This document shows positions 54,056 through 63,876 of a stretch of 64,000 nt of DNA, in pieces. The DNA comes from an uncultured Clostridia bacterium (GTDB lineage Bacteria; Bacillota; Clostridia; Christensenellales; Borkfalkiaceae): positions 1 through 64,000 of the forward strand of contig CAKQKE010000007.1 in assembly GCA_934247935.1 (NCBI GenBank), written 5' to 3'. The translations under genes and the position numbers were made by a program. A model generated the notes under the pieces. The model made no database searches. It was given only the letters and a program-made list of their open reading frames with translations, and was not told the origin of the DNA. How positions within the stretch are numbered: position 1 is the stretch's first letter; the number at the start of each line of letters is the position of its first letter.

Positions 54056-54383
54056 TTAAACTCCTATAAATATCCGTTTAGCAATCTGAACCGGAATTTG
54101 TTGTCTGTAGATTTATTTTAGTATAAAATTATATCAAATTACTATAAATATGTAAAGTATTTTATTTCTTTAACTCAATACGTATGCGGTAAAATCGGCA
54201 AAATCAAAAACTTCTGCGCCCTATCTTTTAAAAACATGTATTCAGCGCGGGATTAAACCAACTCGGTTTTTAAAAGCCACACGGATATAAATGCGTATGG
54301 CTTAATATTCTGATTAGTTTTTTGACAATCGTTTGATTTTCCCGCAACGGCTCAACTTTTTCCACACGGCGTTTACTTGCTTC
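54056..54383. other. Intergenic region with palindromic repeat and possible terminator
   Basis: Palindromic repeat copy 11 at 54166-54203; a weak terminator for the gene to the right at 54273-54303 (minus strand AAGCCATACG...CGTGTGGCTT then TTAAAAA). No credible gene. Confidence 0.5.
54166..54203. repeat. Dispersed palindromic repeat, copy 11
   Basis: TTTCTTTAACTCAATACG, then TATGCGGTAAAATCGGCAAA. Confidence 0.6.
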
Positions 54384-55751
54384 TTAAGTGTATTCTTCGG
54401 CAGACTCATTTTTTTGCTCTGCCGCTTTTTTTTGTTTAAATTCTTTAATGCAACCGCAAATCTGATTATACAATTCGTCACAGTCGCCGAAATCAGGCAA
54501 TTTAATTTTTTTATCGGCAAAAACAACTACTCTTTTGCCGTTTGAAGATTTTTCCACCTTTTTGATTTGCTCGTACCCTATCGTGCGGTAAGATTCTCCC
54601 GTCAAAACCAAGCCGTTTTCGCACACGAAAATATACGTGTTGTCATACGTCGTCAGCAGTTCGATTGCCACGGTAATTAATGCGCCCCCGAGCGGCGGCA
54701 CAAGCCACAAAATGAAAAACGAACTCCACTTCATATCTAAAAAAGAGAGTTTTAAGCACAAAAACAGCACCAACCACAAAACGGACGGAATCCACATGCT
54801 CTTCGGCGCGGTTTTGCACGATTTTCTATAAATCACTTTGCCTTCTTGGGTTTTTTCAGCCATTTTGGTAAAATCGAGCGTGCAAATTTCAAAACCGCTT
54901 TGCTTAAGCGCATTTAAAAAATCGTTTAAACTTTCGTCTTCGGTTGTAAACGTCACTTTATACATGATTTCTTCGCCCTCGAAAACAAATTCGCAAGTTT
55001 TTTCGCGAACAGACTGCAAAACGATTGAATTTTCGGTGTTTATATGATATTCTTTACCGTTTTCGCGCAAGTAAACGCATTTATTTTTTACAATAAAATC
55101 GCTTAAACGTTTAATCTCGATTTTTTGCTCGAAAAAAGTTTTACACCATGCTTTGTCGGCGTAAATATGCCTTTCGTCGTTTTCAAAAGTGTTAAAATCA
55201 AAACAAATTTTACCGTTTTCTATCTTCGCCGAAGTATCGAGCAATTCGTCGTAAGCGTCAAAATCGCTTTCAATATTGCCTGCCACCTTGATTTTGACGT
55301 AACTGCCCCAAGTGTAAAACGTGAACTCGGTAAAATCGCCGAAAGCGTGAATGTTTATTAAATTGCCGTCGTGAAAATACTCCGCCGATTCAAGCAAAGC
55401 CTTTAAATCGTCGTCGCTTTTTATTTCGATAAAACCGCTCGATTTTTCGTTTTTTATAAAAGTTTTCGCCTTTTCAAGTTGTTCGTCGGTAAAAACCCCT
55501 CGCTTACAGCGGTTTAAATCCGCTTTGTCTTTCCATGCGGATTTTAAATTTTCGGTGACGACCTCGTAGTTTTCAAGGTTGTAATCGACAAACAAAAAAC
55601 TCAAACCATTTTTTGACCAAAGTTTGATTTTGACAAGTTTTTCAAGCGTTTCGTCAAAAACAACCGCCCACGACTTCCAACTGTCGTACGCCAACGCCAA
55701 CACCGGCGAATAATACACTTTCCCGTTTTTATTTTTTACTTTTGCATACAT
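54384..55751 (-). CDS. Unknown membrane protein with two central helices
   Basis: 455 residues from the ATG at 55751; an upstream in-frame TTG start would lie within the promoter. Not recognised. The soluble N-terminal part (~1-310) starts MYAKVKNKNGKVYYSPVLAL and contains a segment like a DUF that reports secondary structure (YFHDGNLINIHAFGDFTEFT). Two membrane helices lie at about 330-380 (WIPSVLWLVLFLCLKL, PPLGGALITVAIELLT), then a domain like a bacterial PH fold (NGLVLTGESYRTIGYEQIKK) and a Lys/Glu-rich tail. Promoter and weak ribosome site (AGCGAGTAATT) upstream. Confidence 0.65.
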   Translation of the reverse strand: MYAKVKNKNGKVYYSPVLALAYDSWKSWAVVFDETLEKLVKIKLWSKNGLSFLFVDYNLENYEVVTENLKSAWKDKADLNRCKRGVFTDEQLEKAKTFIKNEKSSGFIEIKSDDDLKALLESAEYFHDGNLINIHAFGDFTEFTFYTWGSYVKIKVAGNIESDFDAYDELLDTSAKIENGKICFDFNTFENDERHIYADKAWCKTFFEQKIEIKRLSDFIVKNKCVYLRENGKEYHINTENSIVLQSVREKTCEFVFEGEEIMYKVTFTTEDESLNDFLNALKQSGFEICTLDFTKMAEKTQEGKVIYRKSCKTAPKSMWIPSVLWLVLFLCLKLSFLDMKWSSFFILWLVPPLGGALITVAIELLTTYDNTYIFVCENGLVLTGESYRTIGYEQIKKVEKSSNGKRVVVFADKKIKLPDFGDCDELYNQICGCIKEFKQKKAAEQKNESAEEYT

Positions 55752-55781
55752 AACAATTACTCGCTTTTTTATTTCCTTACT

Positions 55782-55810
55782 ATTATACCGCAATTTTACG
55801 GTTTTGTAAA
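55782..55810 (-). promoter_or_regulatory. Promoter of the unknown membrane protein gene
   Basis: Minus strand TTTACA, 17 bp, TATAAT. Confidence 0.65.
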
Positions 55811-55992
55811 CGGTAATTTCTTAAAACGCCAAAACAGCCGCAATAGACCTAAATTTCAATGAAAACAATTAAAAAACCACGTCAAAAATCCTACAACTAC
55901 ACCTAAACCACATCAAAAACCAACGTCGCATACCACTTCAAAACCCCGACAACGACAAAATCAGCGACCGCACAAAAAAAACACAATAGCGA

Positions 55993-56028
55993 CAAAAAGA
56001 ACCACGGTAAAAACCGCGGTTCTTTTTG
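55993..56028. terminator. Terminator of the GH36 locus
   Basis: CAAAAAGAACCACGGT, AAAA, ACCGCGGTTCTTTTTG; works for the minus-strand operon and is symmetric. Confidence 0.85.
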
Positions 56029-56054
56029 TTTTCGTAAAGCCTTAAAACAAAATT

Positions 56055-58211
56055 TTAAGCGTTATAAGGCTCGATATAAAGAATTATAGAGGTACGAGCG
56101 GAAGCCGCCGAAAGTTTAAATCCTTTCATAAGTGCGCCGCCTCTTATTTTAGCGATAGACAAATTGCCGTCGACGTCCCTTACCGAATAATATCCGTTTT
56201 CTTTCAATCCCTTGGGGTAAATCGTGAGGGTTTTGTCCGGACATTCGGTTTGTCTGAAGGCTTGAATAAGTCCGCTGTCGGTCTTTTCGTCGAAAAATTC
56301 GTACGCCGTCCACTTGGTGTCGTCGGACGTGGAATGGTCGGGAGTCAATGCGTAAAAGTCTTTAAGCAAGTACTTTTTCATTTGGTTAAACTCGTTCATG
56401 CCTTGTCTGTACAAATCCCAATCGATTGTATCTCTTTCGAGATAATAATTGGCTTGCGGGTTGTAAATCGCCATGTACGAAGCCCTTAAAGTATAAATAT
56501 CTACTCTATTGTCGAAAAACGTTGCCGAATCTTTCGCGACCGTTCCGTTAAACGGAATCCACGGACAAACTCTGTTTGTCATAGATAATCTCGTAACGGT
56601 CAAAAATCTGTCGCTGTCGCTTCTGTTTAAAGGCACGCCGTAACGCATTGTTTGAAGGTCGTTTCTTCCGCCACCCGACGCGCAACTGTCTACAAACGGA
56701 CACTTGTTGTTTTGCTTGCAGTACTCGATTATACCTTCCCACAACGCATAGTGACCTTGCATATAAAGATTTTCGGTAATGCCTACGCGGTTTTTACCCT
56801 CGTATCCGTCGCCTATACTCCAGAAAATTCCAGGGTCGATGTTGAAGTCTTCTCTGTATAAATCTATATCGTATTTATCGAGAACGTTGATAATTCTGTT
56901 TAAAGTCCACGCAAGGCATTGTTTGTTGCCCAAATTGTTGATATAACAGTTGTTGTCGCCGTGGTCGGACAAAACCCATTCTCTTTTATATCCGTAGTTT
57001 TGCACCATACCGTCGAGGTGAGTCACCCTTTCCGGCTCGAACCACATCAAGAATTTACTTCCGTTGTCGTGCGCGTGTTGTACTCTTTCTTTAAAGGTAT
57101 CGCCCGGCCATTTTACGGGGTCTAATTCCCACGTACCTACGCTGCCCCACCAGTCGATTTCAACCGTTCGACCGTAAGGGTCGCTGTACCAACCTGCGTC
57201 AAACCACTCGAAATCCAATTTGATTCCGTGCGAATAAACCGCGTCCATACTGTTTCGCCAAGTGGTGTAATCTTCCGCCGTACTGCCGTCCGTCTTGAAT
57301 TTATTGGGATTATCCATATCGAACGCTACGTAAATCGTAGAGAACGGTTGAACACTCTCTTTAGAGTCTACCGCGTTTCGGGGGGAGTTGCAGTCTACAA
57401 CCCATCTGCGCCACATATTCATTGCAGCGTCTTCATCTTGGTCGTAATAGCGCACCACGCCGATTAAAGGCGTGCGCACCGTTTCGCCCGGCTTTAAGTA
57501 AGAGCAGAAATCGACCACGCCCGTACCCGTAAAACGAGTGGCGTTTTTGGTTTCGTCGTATTTGAAATCAGCCTGCCAAGTGCCGCCCCAACCTATCGCG
57601 AGAATTGCTCCGCCGTTTTTAGTTTCTAAATTAAAATACGGGAAATAAGTGTGCGACGCTCTGCCTCTTCTGTTGGTAAAGTTGACGTCTTCTTTCGTCA
57701 AATCTTTATCGTAGGGGGTGTATTGATAATCGTAATCGCCGTAAATTCCCTTTAAATGCGGCTGAGAACCGACAAACGTCATATCAACGGCGTTCATCTT
57801 GCGCAAAACTCCGCTGTTTTCATTGCCTTCGTTTGTAAAATAAACGGTATAGTCATATGCGGAATAATCAGCGTAAAAGCCCGATTCTATCTTTACTTTT
57901 AAATCGCCGAAACTCAACGTGATTACCGTAATTAAGCCGTTGCGTTCCTGACGGACTTCTCTTGATTCTTCGGTAAAATACGCGGGGTGAAAACCGTGGT
58001 AATATACGTCGTTGTAGACGAAATTTATGGGAAATAAACTCAAATTGTTTAAAAAATTGTAATATTCGTTTGCCGTCTTTTCCATATTTTCTCCTTTTGA
58101 TTGGGTCGTCTGACCGTTTGCGGTTTGACTTGTCGGGGTTGATTCTGCTCGTACCGACACGCCCGTAAACAATATTAAAAACGACAGTAAAGCCGATAAT
58201 ATTTTCTTCAT
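56055..58211 (-). CDS. Secreted GH36-type alpha-galactosidase
   Basis: 718 residues with a clear signal peptide (ALLSFLILFTGVSVRAES). Family GH36 (clan D): an N-terminal beta domain (~30-280), a (beta/alpha)8 barrel with FLMWFEPERVT, the probable nucleophile Asp455 in LYREDFN, and the probable acid/base Asp533-535 in NRSDSD after the CASGGGRNDL motif; a C-terminal beta domain follows. The enzyme releases alpha-linked galactose (or related sugars). GH36 enzymes are often cytoplasmic, so secretion here indicates work on external glycans. Its ATG overlaps the stop of the preceding gene (ATGA). Confidence 0.88.
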   Translation of the reverse strand: MKKILSALLSFLILFTGVSVRAESTPTSQTANGQTTQSKGENMEKTANEYYNFLNNLSLFPINFVYNDVYYHGFHPAYFTEESREVRQERNGLITVITLSFGDLKVKIESGFYADYSAYDYTVYFTNEGNENSGVLRKMNAVDMTFVGSQPHLKGIYGDYDYQYTPYDKDLTKEDVNFTNRRGRASHTYFPYFNLETKNGGAILAIGWGGTWQADFKYDETKNATRFTGTGVVDFCSYLKPGETVRTPLIGVVRYYDQDEDAAMNMWRRWVVDCNSPRNAVDSKESVQPFSTIYVAFDMDNPNKFKTDGSTAEDYTTWRNSMDAVYSHGIKLDFEWFDAGWYSDPYGRTVEIDWWGSVGTWELDPVKWPGDTFKERVQHAHDNGSKFLMWFEPERVTHLDGMVQNYGYKREWVLSDHGDNNCYINNLGNKQCLAWTLNRIINVLDKYDIDLYREDFNIDPGIFWSIGDGYEGKNRVGITENLYMQGHYALWEGIIEYCKQNNKCPFVDSCASGGGRNDLQTMRYGVPLNRSDSDRFLTVTRLSMTNRVCPWIPFNGTVAKDSATFFDNRVDIYTLRASYMAIYNPQANYYLERDTIDWDLYRQGMNEFNQMKKYLLKDFYALTPDHSTSDDTKWTAYEFFDEKTDSGLIQAFRQTECPDKTLTIYPKGLKENGYYSVRDVDGNLSIAKIRGGALMKGFKLSAASARTSIILYIEPYNA

Positions 58212-59308
58212 GCGTTACCTCCTTTTGCATAAGGCACTAATTTTTCCGTTTTCAACTCAAGCCTATACGTCCAATAAGAAATAACGTCTTCTTCGCTTTC
58301 TTCTCTAAGTCCTTGACAAATTGCAATAACGCTTTGAAGGGTAGCCCAACTGTTTTTATTATATATCTTTCCGTTGGGATTTTCAATAGTTTTTGCCTTT
58401 TCTATCGCGTTTTGAAGTTGAGCGTAAGTCTTTTTTTCCAATGCTCCGTCGATTGCCTTTTCAAGCATTTTTTCGCCGTCGTCTATATCGTATTGAGTGT
58501 GGTTTTGTTCTTTAAGATTTTGCGCGTTTGAAATTACCGACTCGAGCGCGGCTTTGCTGCTTAAAGTCAAATCCTTTTTTACAAGGTCTTGCGCTTGTTG
58601 AAGCAATTTGTCGAGGCGAGAATAATTAAAAGAATTGCCGCTGCCGATCACCGTGAAATTGTCGAAATAGTTGGGCGAATAATAGTTTCTCATGCCTACG
58701 CCGCCAGCCGCCGTGCCGATGTAGTGGCTGAAAGTCGGCGTCGAATTGTTGTTTACGAAAGCGTACAAAGTGCCGTCTTTTACGACAACCCTTAAATGCA
58801 CCTTGTTCATGGGGAGTTTAAGTCCGCTCGCTTCTTTTAAGCAACCGGCGTAAGTGCCGCCCATAAATCTGTGAAGTTTTAAGTAAAAAGTCTTTTGGTC
58901 CGCTCCGCGCTCTAAATTAACGTTCCATGCGGTGATGCCGTCTTTAAAATTAGAAACGCCCGACGCTTGAACGTATATTCCGCTGTCAAACTTGCCCGAC
59001 TTGTTTATCGTCATAATGTCTACGTTGACGTCAACGTCGGTATATTTTTTGTTTTTAAGTATGGCTTTTTGTTCCGCCAAAACCCAAAAATAAAGTTTTC
59101 CGTCCATTGCGTAAGGCTTTTTGTCGAATTCGGTGTATAAATCGAAGTCGTCTAAATCGTTGTCGTCAAAATTGTAAGTCAATCTGCCGCCGTCGACGGC
59201 GTAGGTATCGGCAAAGACTTTTTGTCCGCCGAAACCTACTGCCGCAAACGTTACGCTAAACAGCATAATTAAGGTAATTATAAATGTGAATGTTTTTCTG
59301 TGGGTCAT
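58208..59308 (-). CDS. Secreted LamG-like / FIVAR-domain protein
   Basis: 366 residues. Signal peptide (LIMLFSVTFAAVGFGGQKVFA), a concanavalin-A-like beta domain (~40-215, LTYNFDDNDLDDFDLYTEFD), then two helical FIVAR-like units (~225-285 and ~290-355, DLTLSSKAALESVISNAQNL; YNKNSWATLQSVIAICQGL). FIVAR modules occur in surface proteins that bind sugars or extracellular matrix. It is co-transcribed with a GH36 enzyme (4-bp overlap) and a giant lipoprotein, so it probably helps bind the substrate. Confidence 0.82.
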   Translation of the reverse strand: MTHRKTFTFIITLIMLFSVTFAAVGFGGQKVFADTYAVDGGRLTYNFDDNDLDDFDLYTEFDKKPYAMDGKLYFWVLAEQKAILKNKKYTDVDVNVDIMTINKSGKFDSGIYVQASGVSNFKDGITAWNVNLERGADQKTFYLKLHRFMGGTYAGCLKEASGLKLPMNKVHLRVVVKDGTLYAFVNNNSTPTFSHYIGTAAGGVGMRNYYSPNYFDNFTVIGSGNSFNYSRLDKLLQQAQDLVKKDLTLSSKAALESVISNAQNLKEQNHTQYDIDDGEKMLEKAIDGALEKKTYAQLQNAIEKAKTIENPNGKIYNKNSWATLQSVIAICQGLREESEEDVISYWTYRLELKTEKLVPYAKGGNA

Positions 59309-59323
59309 AATTTCTCCGTGGGT

Positions 59324-62300
59324 TTAATTTAATACGATTTTAAAATTGTCGATAGTCATGCTTGTGCCTTCGTATAAAGACGAATTGGAAACGGGACAAT
59401 AAATTCTGAAAAGATACAACTCTTCGGCGTTGAAAGTAATGCTGTAATGATTGCCGTTTACGTCGATTTTTTCCGAGCCGAAACCGCCGTGAGCCGAATC
59501 GTACCAGAAAGTAGAGAAATAACTTTCGGTTTGTTCGCCTAAATCAATCGAATAATCGAAAGAAATTGTAATCGTGCCCGTCGTGCGCCAAGAAATTCTG
59601 TACCAGAAATCGTTTCCGCCGTTGCGGCTGAAATTCAACGCGCCGTTGTTGCCGTTGGATACGGCGTCGGTTCTTATCGTGTTTTCGGGCGTATATTTCA
59701 TCATCTTGTTGCCGTCGATTTCTATAATCGAAAGCATATTTTTGTCCTGAGTCCACTCAATTACTGAATTAGAATCGTTTTCGCTTACGTCGTCGTAAAA
59801 CATTACGTTGTCATAATCGATAAACAAAATCACGTTGCTTTTAAGCACTATGCTTAAAGTTACTCCGTTTGTCAAAGTCAAGTCATAACGGGTTGTACCA
59901 TAAGTTATATCGAGTATTTGCTTTTTAACGATTAATCCGTCGGAACAAACTTCAAAATAAGAAGACTCGATTTCAACGGGTGCGGCATATGCCGTATCCA
60001 ACGAACCCGCGCTGTTCATACGGGGTGCTTTGCGCGTTGCCGAAGCGACTTTTACGCCGCCTTCAAACTCGCCTTTTATCTTCAATTCTGTCATTTTTGA
60101 GTCAACCGTATGGTGTGAACCGTATATTTTGTTGCCGTCTACGCCGCAATTTTCCTTTACGCCGAAGCCGAAATTATCGATGAGCATATAGGTGCCTTCC
60201 GCGTCGGATTTTTGCGTCATAGCGCAGTGGATATAAAATCTTTCCAAGGTGTTTGCGTCTAAATCGATGCTGAATTTTCCGCTTTCGCCCTCGATTTTCT
60301 TACTGAAATAAGTGTAATCGTTCGTTCTGTAAAGGAAAGTATAATTGGGAGTTTTGCCGTTTGAAACTATGGTGTAATCAAAAAATACCGTTATCGTTTC
60401 AACCGAAGCAAAGTCGAAATTCCACCATTCGGAAGTGAAATTCTTGTTTGCAAAAGTCAAAATACCGTTGTCTCTTCCGCCCGTAAAGCCGCCTTGAGAG
60501 TGACCCAAAGTTGCGTTTGTGGGCGTGTATTTATACATTTTGTTGCCGTCTACGTCTACAATTTCAATCATACTCGTGTCTTGACAAGACGAAACGTTGC
60601 CGCCGCCCTCTTTCAATGCGGTTTCTTCTTGAACGTATGTTTCGTCCCAGTTTGTAAAGAACAAAAGGTTGCTTGTCAACGTGAATTTCAACACGACTTT
60701 GTTGCTCAATTCCAAAGAGTATTCCATTGTGCCGTAAACTTGGTCTATAAGTTTTTTATCGAGAGTTATTCCGTCTAAACCGAGCGTAATATACGACAAC
60801 GGCATAGACCCGTCGGACTTAACCTCGGTATTTCCCATCGTACTGTCCCAATACAAACTACCCTTTCTCTTGAGCGAAACAACGGTGAGCGTTTCGTCGA
60901 ATTGTCCCGAAAGGAAAACGTCGCCTTGACCGTTTATTACGTACTTGCTTGTCTCGTCAAGCGTCGCCACTCTGTCGTCAACCACGTTAAAGGACTTTGT
61001 GTACGTTCCTCTTTCGCCGATAACGGTCAACGTATAAGTGCCTACTTCGAGACTGTTGCAGTATTCTGCGTTTAAGGTGTAAACCTCGCCGTTTTTAGTA
61101 AATTCGACTTCTTCTTCGTTTATTTTTACGTTTAAAACCTCTTGTTTTGTGCTGAATTTTAAGCCGTCTTCTGTCAAAACGTAGTTGTCGACGTCGTCAA
61201 GGAAATAACCCGCGTCGTTTGTTTCCCACACCTTTAAATCGTCGACCATAACGTACTTGTCGTCGCTTTGCTTAAAGTCGGGAAGAGTCAAACACATAAG
61301 TCTGGGCAAGTCGCAAGTAGTAGTCGTGTTTGTAAACCAACCCGTATCCAAAACGTGTTCTTGTCCGTCCGCAGTCAAATACCAGCGAAGTTGATTCCAA
61401 CCGCCCACGTCCACAACCTTGTGCGCGCTGCCGAAGAACGTGTTTTTAACGTTGCTGTCGTGTCTGTCCATAATGTAGAAGTAACAGTCGTTTTCGCCGA
61501 AACCTTGAGACATTTTATAAGTAAACGTCACTCTGTATTGGTTGTTTTCGTTTGTGTCGAGTTTTAACCAACCCCAAACGTGAGCCATAAACTTCATGTT
61601 GAATATGGTTTTTGCCTCGGCGTTTTCGGTCGAGCGAACAAACAACGCGTTGTTGCCCTCGCTTCTCTCTTCTATTGAAATAAGCGAATTGCCGTTCATG
61701 CCCGAATACATGGGAGATGATTGCTTATATTCGCCGTTGTAATAACCTAAAACGGAACTGTCGTCGAAGTTGCTGCTTAAAATAATGTTGCTGTTTAATG
61801 TGATTTTCAAGGTTTTGCCCGTGTTGAAAGCGACTTCAAACGAGGTTTCGCCCCAGAAAAGTTCCGCCGCCTCGGCAGGGATTTCCAAATAACCTTTATC
61901 TTCTAATCCCGTAACGAGATTAATCAAATTTGCATAATTTTTCGTGAGATTGCCTTGCGCGAAATTCCACGCGTCTTCATATCCGCCGGCAAAATGCTTT
62001 GCAATTTGTTTTACCGATACTATGCTTACGCTCTCTTCAAAACTGCCGTAATATTTTACCGACTTTTTGCTTAAAGCGTCGTATACGGCGGTGTCGTCTC
62101 TCAATTCGCACACTCTGCCGTCAATTACCGAAAATTCGGCGGTTATTGTGACTAACGGGGTCTTTACGCTTAACGTATGCACGCCCGCCTGTAAATCTTT
62201 AAGCGCGTCCACTTTAATCGTCAACGTGTCGTCTTCGTTTACAACTACGTAATCGTCTATCGGCTGTCCGTCAAGCAAGTAATTGCAGATATAACCTCCG

Positions 62301-63736
62301 CTTACAAAGTCTAAAACGTAATCGCCGTCCATATCGTATTCACCCCTTGCCGTAACCGACGGTCTTGTATCGACTTCGGTTACGGAGAAGTTGTCGAAGT
62401 AAATTTTGCCGCCCGCACCTTTAAAGAACGCGCGCACCCAAGTACCCGTCTTTATTTCGTCGAACGACGCGATAGCCTCGAAATGATGCAAAACACCGTC
62501 GTTTTCTTCTCCGAGCAATAAATCGAACTTCCAATCGGTGTCTCTCGAACCGAAGAAGAACGTACCGGTAGAAGTACCTTCGGTCATATAATCGAAACTG
62601 AAAGCGTAGTATTTGCCTTTACTAAAGCCCGCATTGTACCAGGTACTGTCGAAATCGGGTTGACGTAAAGTGTAAATCGAGTGGCAATCGTAAAGCACGT
62701 CTTGCGTGTTGGGCGTAAAGCAAAGCACTTTGCCGTCCATACCTTCTTTACCGTCGATAATCTTTACGTTGTCGCTGTATTGATACAACGAATTCAAGCC
62801 CGTGTTAGATTGAGTGGTGTCGTGAATAGTCGCAAAGTCATAATCGGTATAGAAAATGACGTTTGTGTTTACGGTGAAATTATAAGAATCGTTGTTGGAA
62901 AGAGTAACCGTGAAATTGCCCTCTCTGCAATTTTTGCCGAGCCACTCGTCTTTAACCGCTATACCTTCAGCGGTTTGCTCGTAATATTTTTTATCTACAA
63001 CGTAATCGCCTTGTTTAAGCGATTTGATTGTGGTGCCGTTAAACTCTATGTCAAATCTGACGTCTTGTTGATATCCGTAACGGAAATCTTTTGTGGTTAC
63101 TTCATCGAAAGAAGTCTTTACCGAATTGTCGACGCGTACGACGCAAGTAGCGGTATCCGCGCCCACAGCGTCCGTGATTGCGGCAACCGTATGCTCTCCG
63201 TCGGGCAAAGCAAGCATAATTTCTCCGTCGATTACAAGGCAAGATTTTTCCTCGTCATAACTATATTCGCCGCTACCGAGCGTTTCGCCGTCAATTTCGA
63301 CGTAATAAATATTGTTGCCCGCCAAATCGAGCGGTATTTCCATATCTCCGCCGCCCAAACGGTCGTAATCGTAACTTTCTTGCGAAAACTTAGGTTCGCC
63401 GAATTGCGGCACTTTCGCCGTCCATGTAGCCGTAAATGTTACGTCGTTTGCGGGCATTGTAAATTTAGCCCCGGCATTATAAACCTTTTCGTCGTATTTC
63501 CAACCCGAAAAGTCGTACTCTGCACGTGTAAATGTGTTTTCGGGAAGCATAAACGTTGCGCCTGCCGCCTTGTCTTCGGTTTCGGGAGCAGTTCCGAGAC
63601 CTCCGCCCGACAAATACGTTACCGAATACTTTTCGGCACTATTTGAGCCGTTGTTGCCGTTTTTATCTTTACAAGCGAAAAACGACAACGAAAGCACGCA
63701 CAACATCACCGCTAACAAAAGTGAAGTCTTTCTCAT
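59324..63736 (-). CDS. 1470-residue lipoprotein with repeated carbohydrate-binding-like modules
   Basis: Lipoprotein signal (LSLSFFACKD). An InlB/flg_new-type repeat (~35-110, VTYLSGGGLGTAPETEDKAA) leads into a chain of large modules. At least four begin with a similar beta strand (VIFYTDYDFATIHDTT, IILSSNFDDSSVLGYY, LLFFTNWDETYVQEE, VILFIDYDNVMFYDD) and contain jelly-roll-like sequence ending (M)xxDNF/DDL. Short Ig-like spacers (VTLSNNDSYNFTVNT; LNSNIILSS) alternate with them. No catalytic motif seen. I infer a surface glycan-binding protein feeding the secreted GH36 enzyme. First gene of the operon; the ATG follows TTGGAGGACAT. Confidence 0.78.
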   Translation of the reverse strand: MRKTSLLLAVMLCVLSLSFFACKDKNGNNGSNSAEKYSVTYLSGGGLGTAPETEDKAAGATFMLPENTFTRAEYDFSGWKYDEKVYNAGAKFTMPANDVTFTATWTAKVPQFGEPKFSQESYDYDRLGGGDMEIPLDLAGNNIYYVEIDGETLGSGEYSYDEEKSCLVIDGEIMLALPDGEHTVAAITDAVGADTATCVVRVDNSVKTSFDEVTTKDFRYGYQQDVRFDIEFNGTTIKSLKQGDYVVDKKYYEQTAEGIAVKDEWLGKNCREGNFTVTLSNNDSYNFTVNTNVIFYTDYDFATIHDTTQSNTGLNSLYQYSDNVKIIDGKEGMDGKVLCFTPNTQDVLYDCHSIYTLRQPDFDSTWYNAGFSKGKYYAFSFDYMTEGTSTGTFFFGSRDTDWKFDLLLGEENDGVLHHFEAIASFDEIKTGTWVRAFFKGAGGKIYFDNFSVTEVDTRPSVTARGEYDMDGDYVLDFVSGGYICNYLLDGQPIDDYVVVNEDDTLTIKVDALKDLQAGVHTLSVKTPLVTITAEFSVIDGRVCELRDDTAVYDALSKKSVKYYGSFEESVSIVSVKQIAKHFAGGYEDAWNFAQGNLTKNYANLINLVTGLEDKGYLEIPAEAAELFWGETSFEVAFNTGKTLKITLNSNIILSSNFDDSSVLGYYNGEYKQSSPMYSGMNGNSLISIEERSEGNNALFVRSTENAEAKTIFNMKFMAHVWGWLKLDTNENNQYRVTFTYKMSQGFGENDCYFYIMDRHDSNVKNTFFGSAHKVVDVGGWNQLRWYLTADGQEHVLDTGWFTNTTTTCDLPRLMCLTLPDFKQSDDKYVMVDDLKVWETNDAGYFLDDVDNYVLTEDGLKFSTKQEVLNVKINEEEVEFTKNGEVYTLNAEYCNSLEVGTYTLTVIGERGTYTKSFNVVDDRVATLDETSKYVINGQGDVFLSGQFDETLTVVSLKRKGSLYWDSTMGNTEVKSDGSMPLSYITLGLDGITLDKKLIDQVYGTMEYSLELSNKVVLKFTLTSNLLFFTNWDETYVQEETALKEGGGNVSSCQDTSMIEIVDVDGNKMYKYTPTNATLGHSQGGFTGGRDNGILTFANKNFTSEWWNFDFASVETITVFFDYTIVSNGKTPNYTFLYRTNDYTYFSKKIEGESGKFSIDLDANTLERFYIHCAMTQKSDAEGTYMLIDNFGFGVKENCGVDGNKIYGSHHTVDSKMTELKIKGEFEGGVKVASATRKAPRMNSAGSLDTAYAAPVEIESSYFEVCSDGLIVKKQILDITYGTTRYDLTLTNGVTLSIVLKSNVILFIDYDNVMFYDDVSENDSNSVIEWTQDKNMLSIIEIDGNKMMKYTPENTIRTDAVSNGNNGALNFSRNGGNDFWYRISWRTTGTITISFDYSIDLGEQTESYFSTFWYDSAHGGFGSEKIDVNGNHYSITFNAEELYLFRIYCPVSNSSLYEGTSMTIDNFKIVLN

Positions 63737-63759
63737 ATGTCCTCCAAAAATCTTTATTT

Positions 63760-63804
63760 GATGGTTTTTACCACCCTATTAGATGGCATTTTACCATCTT
63801 GCAA
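63760..63804 (-). promoter_or_regulatory. Promoter with embedded operators for the GH36 locus
   Basis: Minus strand TTGCAA (63804-63799), a 17-bp spacer that is exactly GATGGTAAAATGCCATC, then TAATAG (63781-63776). Downstream is a similar site, GGTGGTAAAAACCATC (63775-63760). A repressor binding both would block the promoter. Confidence 0.55.
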
Positions 63805-63847
63805 TTTTATTTTATCAAAAATTCTTTTACATTACAAGTGCAAAATA

Positions 63848-63876
63848 TTGTAATCTGTTGTTAAATATGTTACAAT
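63848..63876 (+). promoter_or_regulatory. Possible promoter and inverted repeats for the right-end gene
   Basis: TTGTAA, 17 bp, TACAAT. It overlaps ATTACAA/TTGTAAT (63831-63854) and GTTACA/TGTAAC (63869-63887), two inverted repeats sharing TTACA. Confidence 0.45.

Noticed and set aside
62681..63646. 321-codon open frame antisense to the large lipoprotein
   Set aside because: Shadow of the lipoprotein gene; no ribosome site and no family features.
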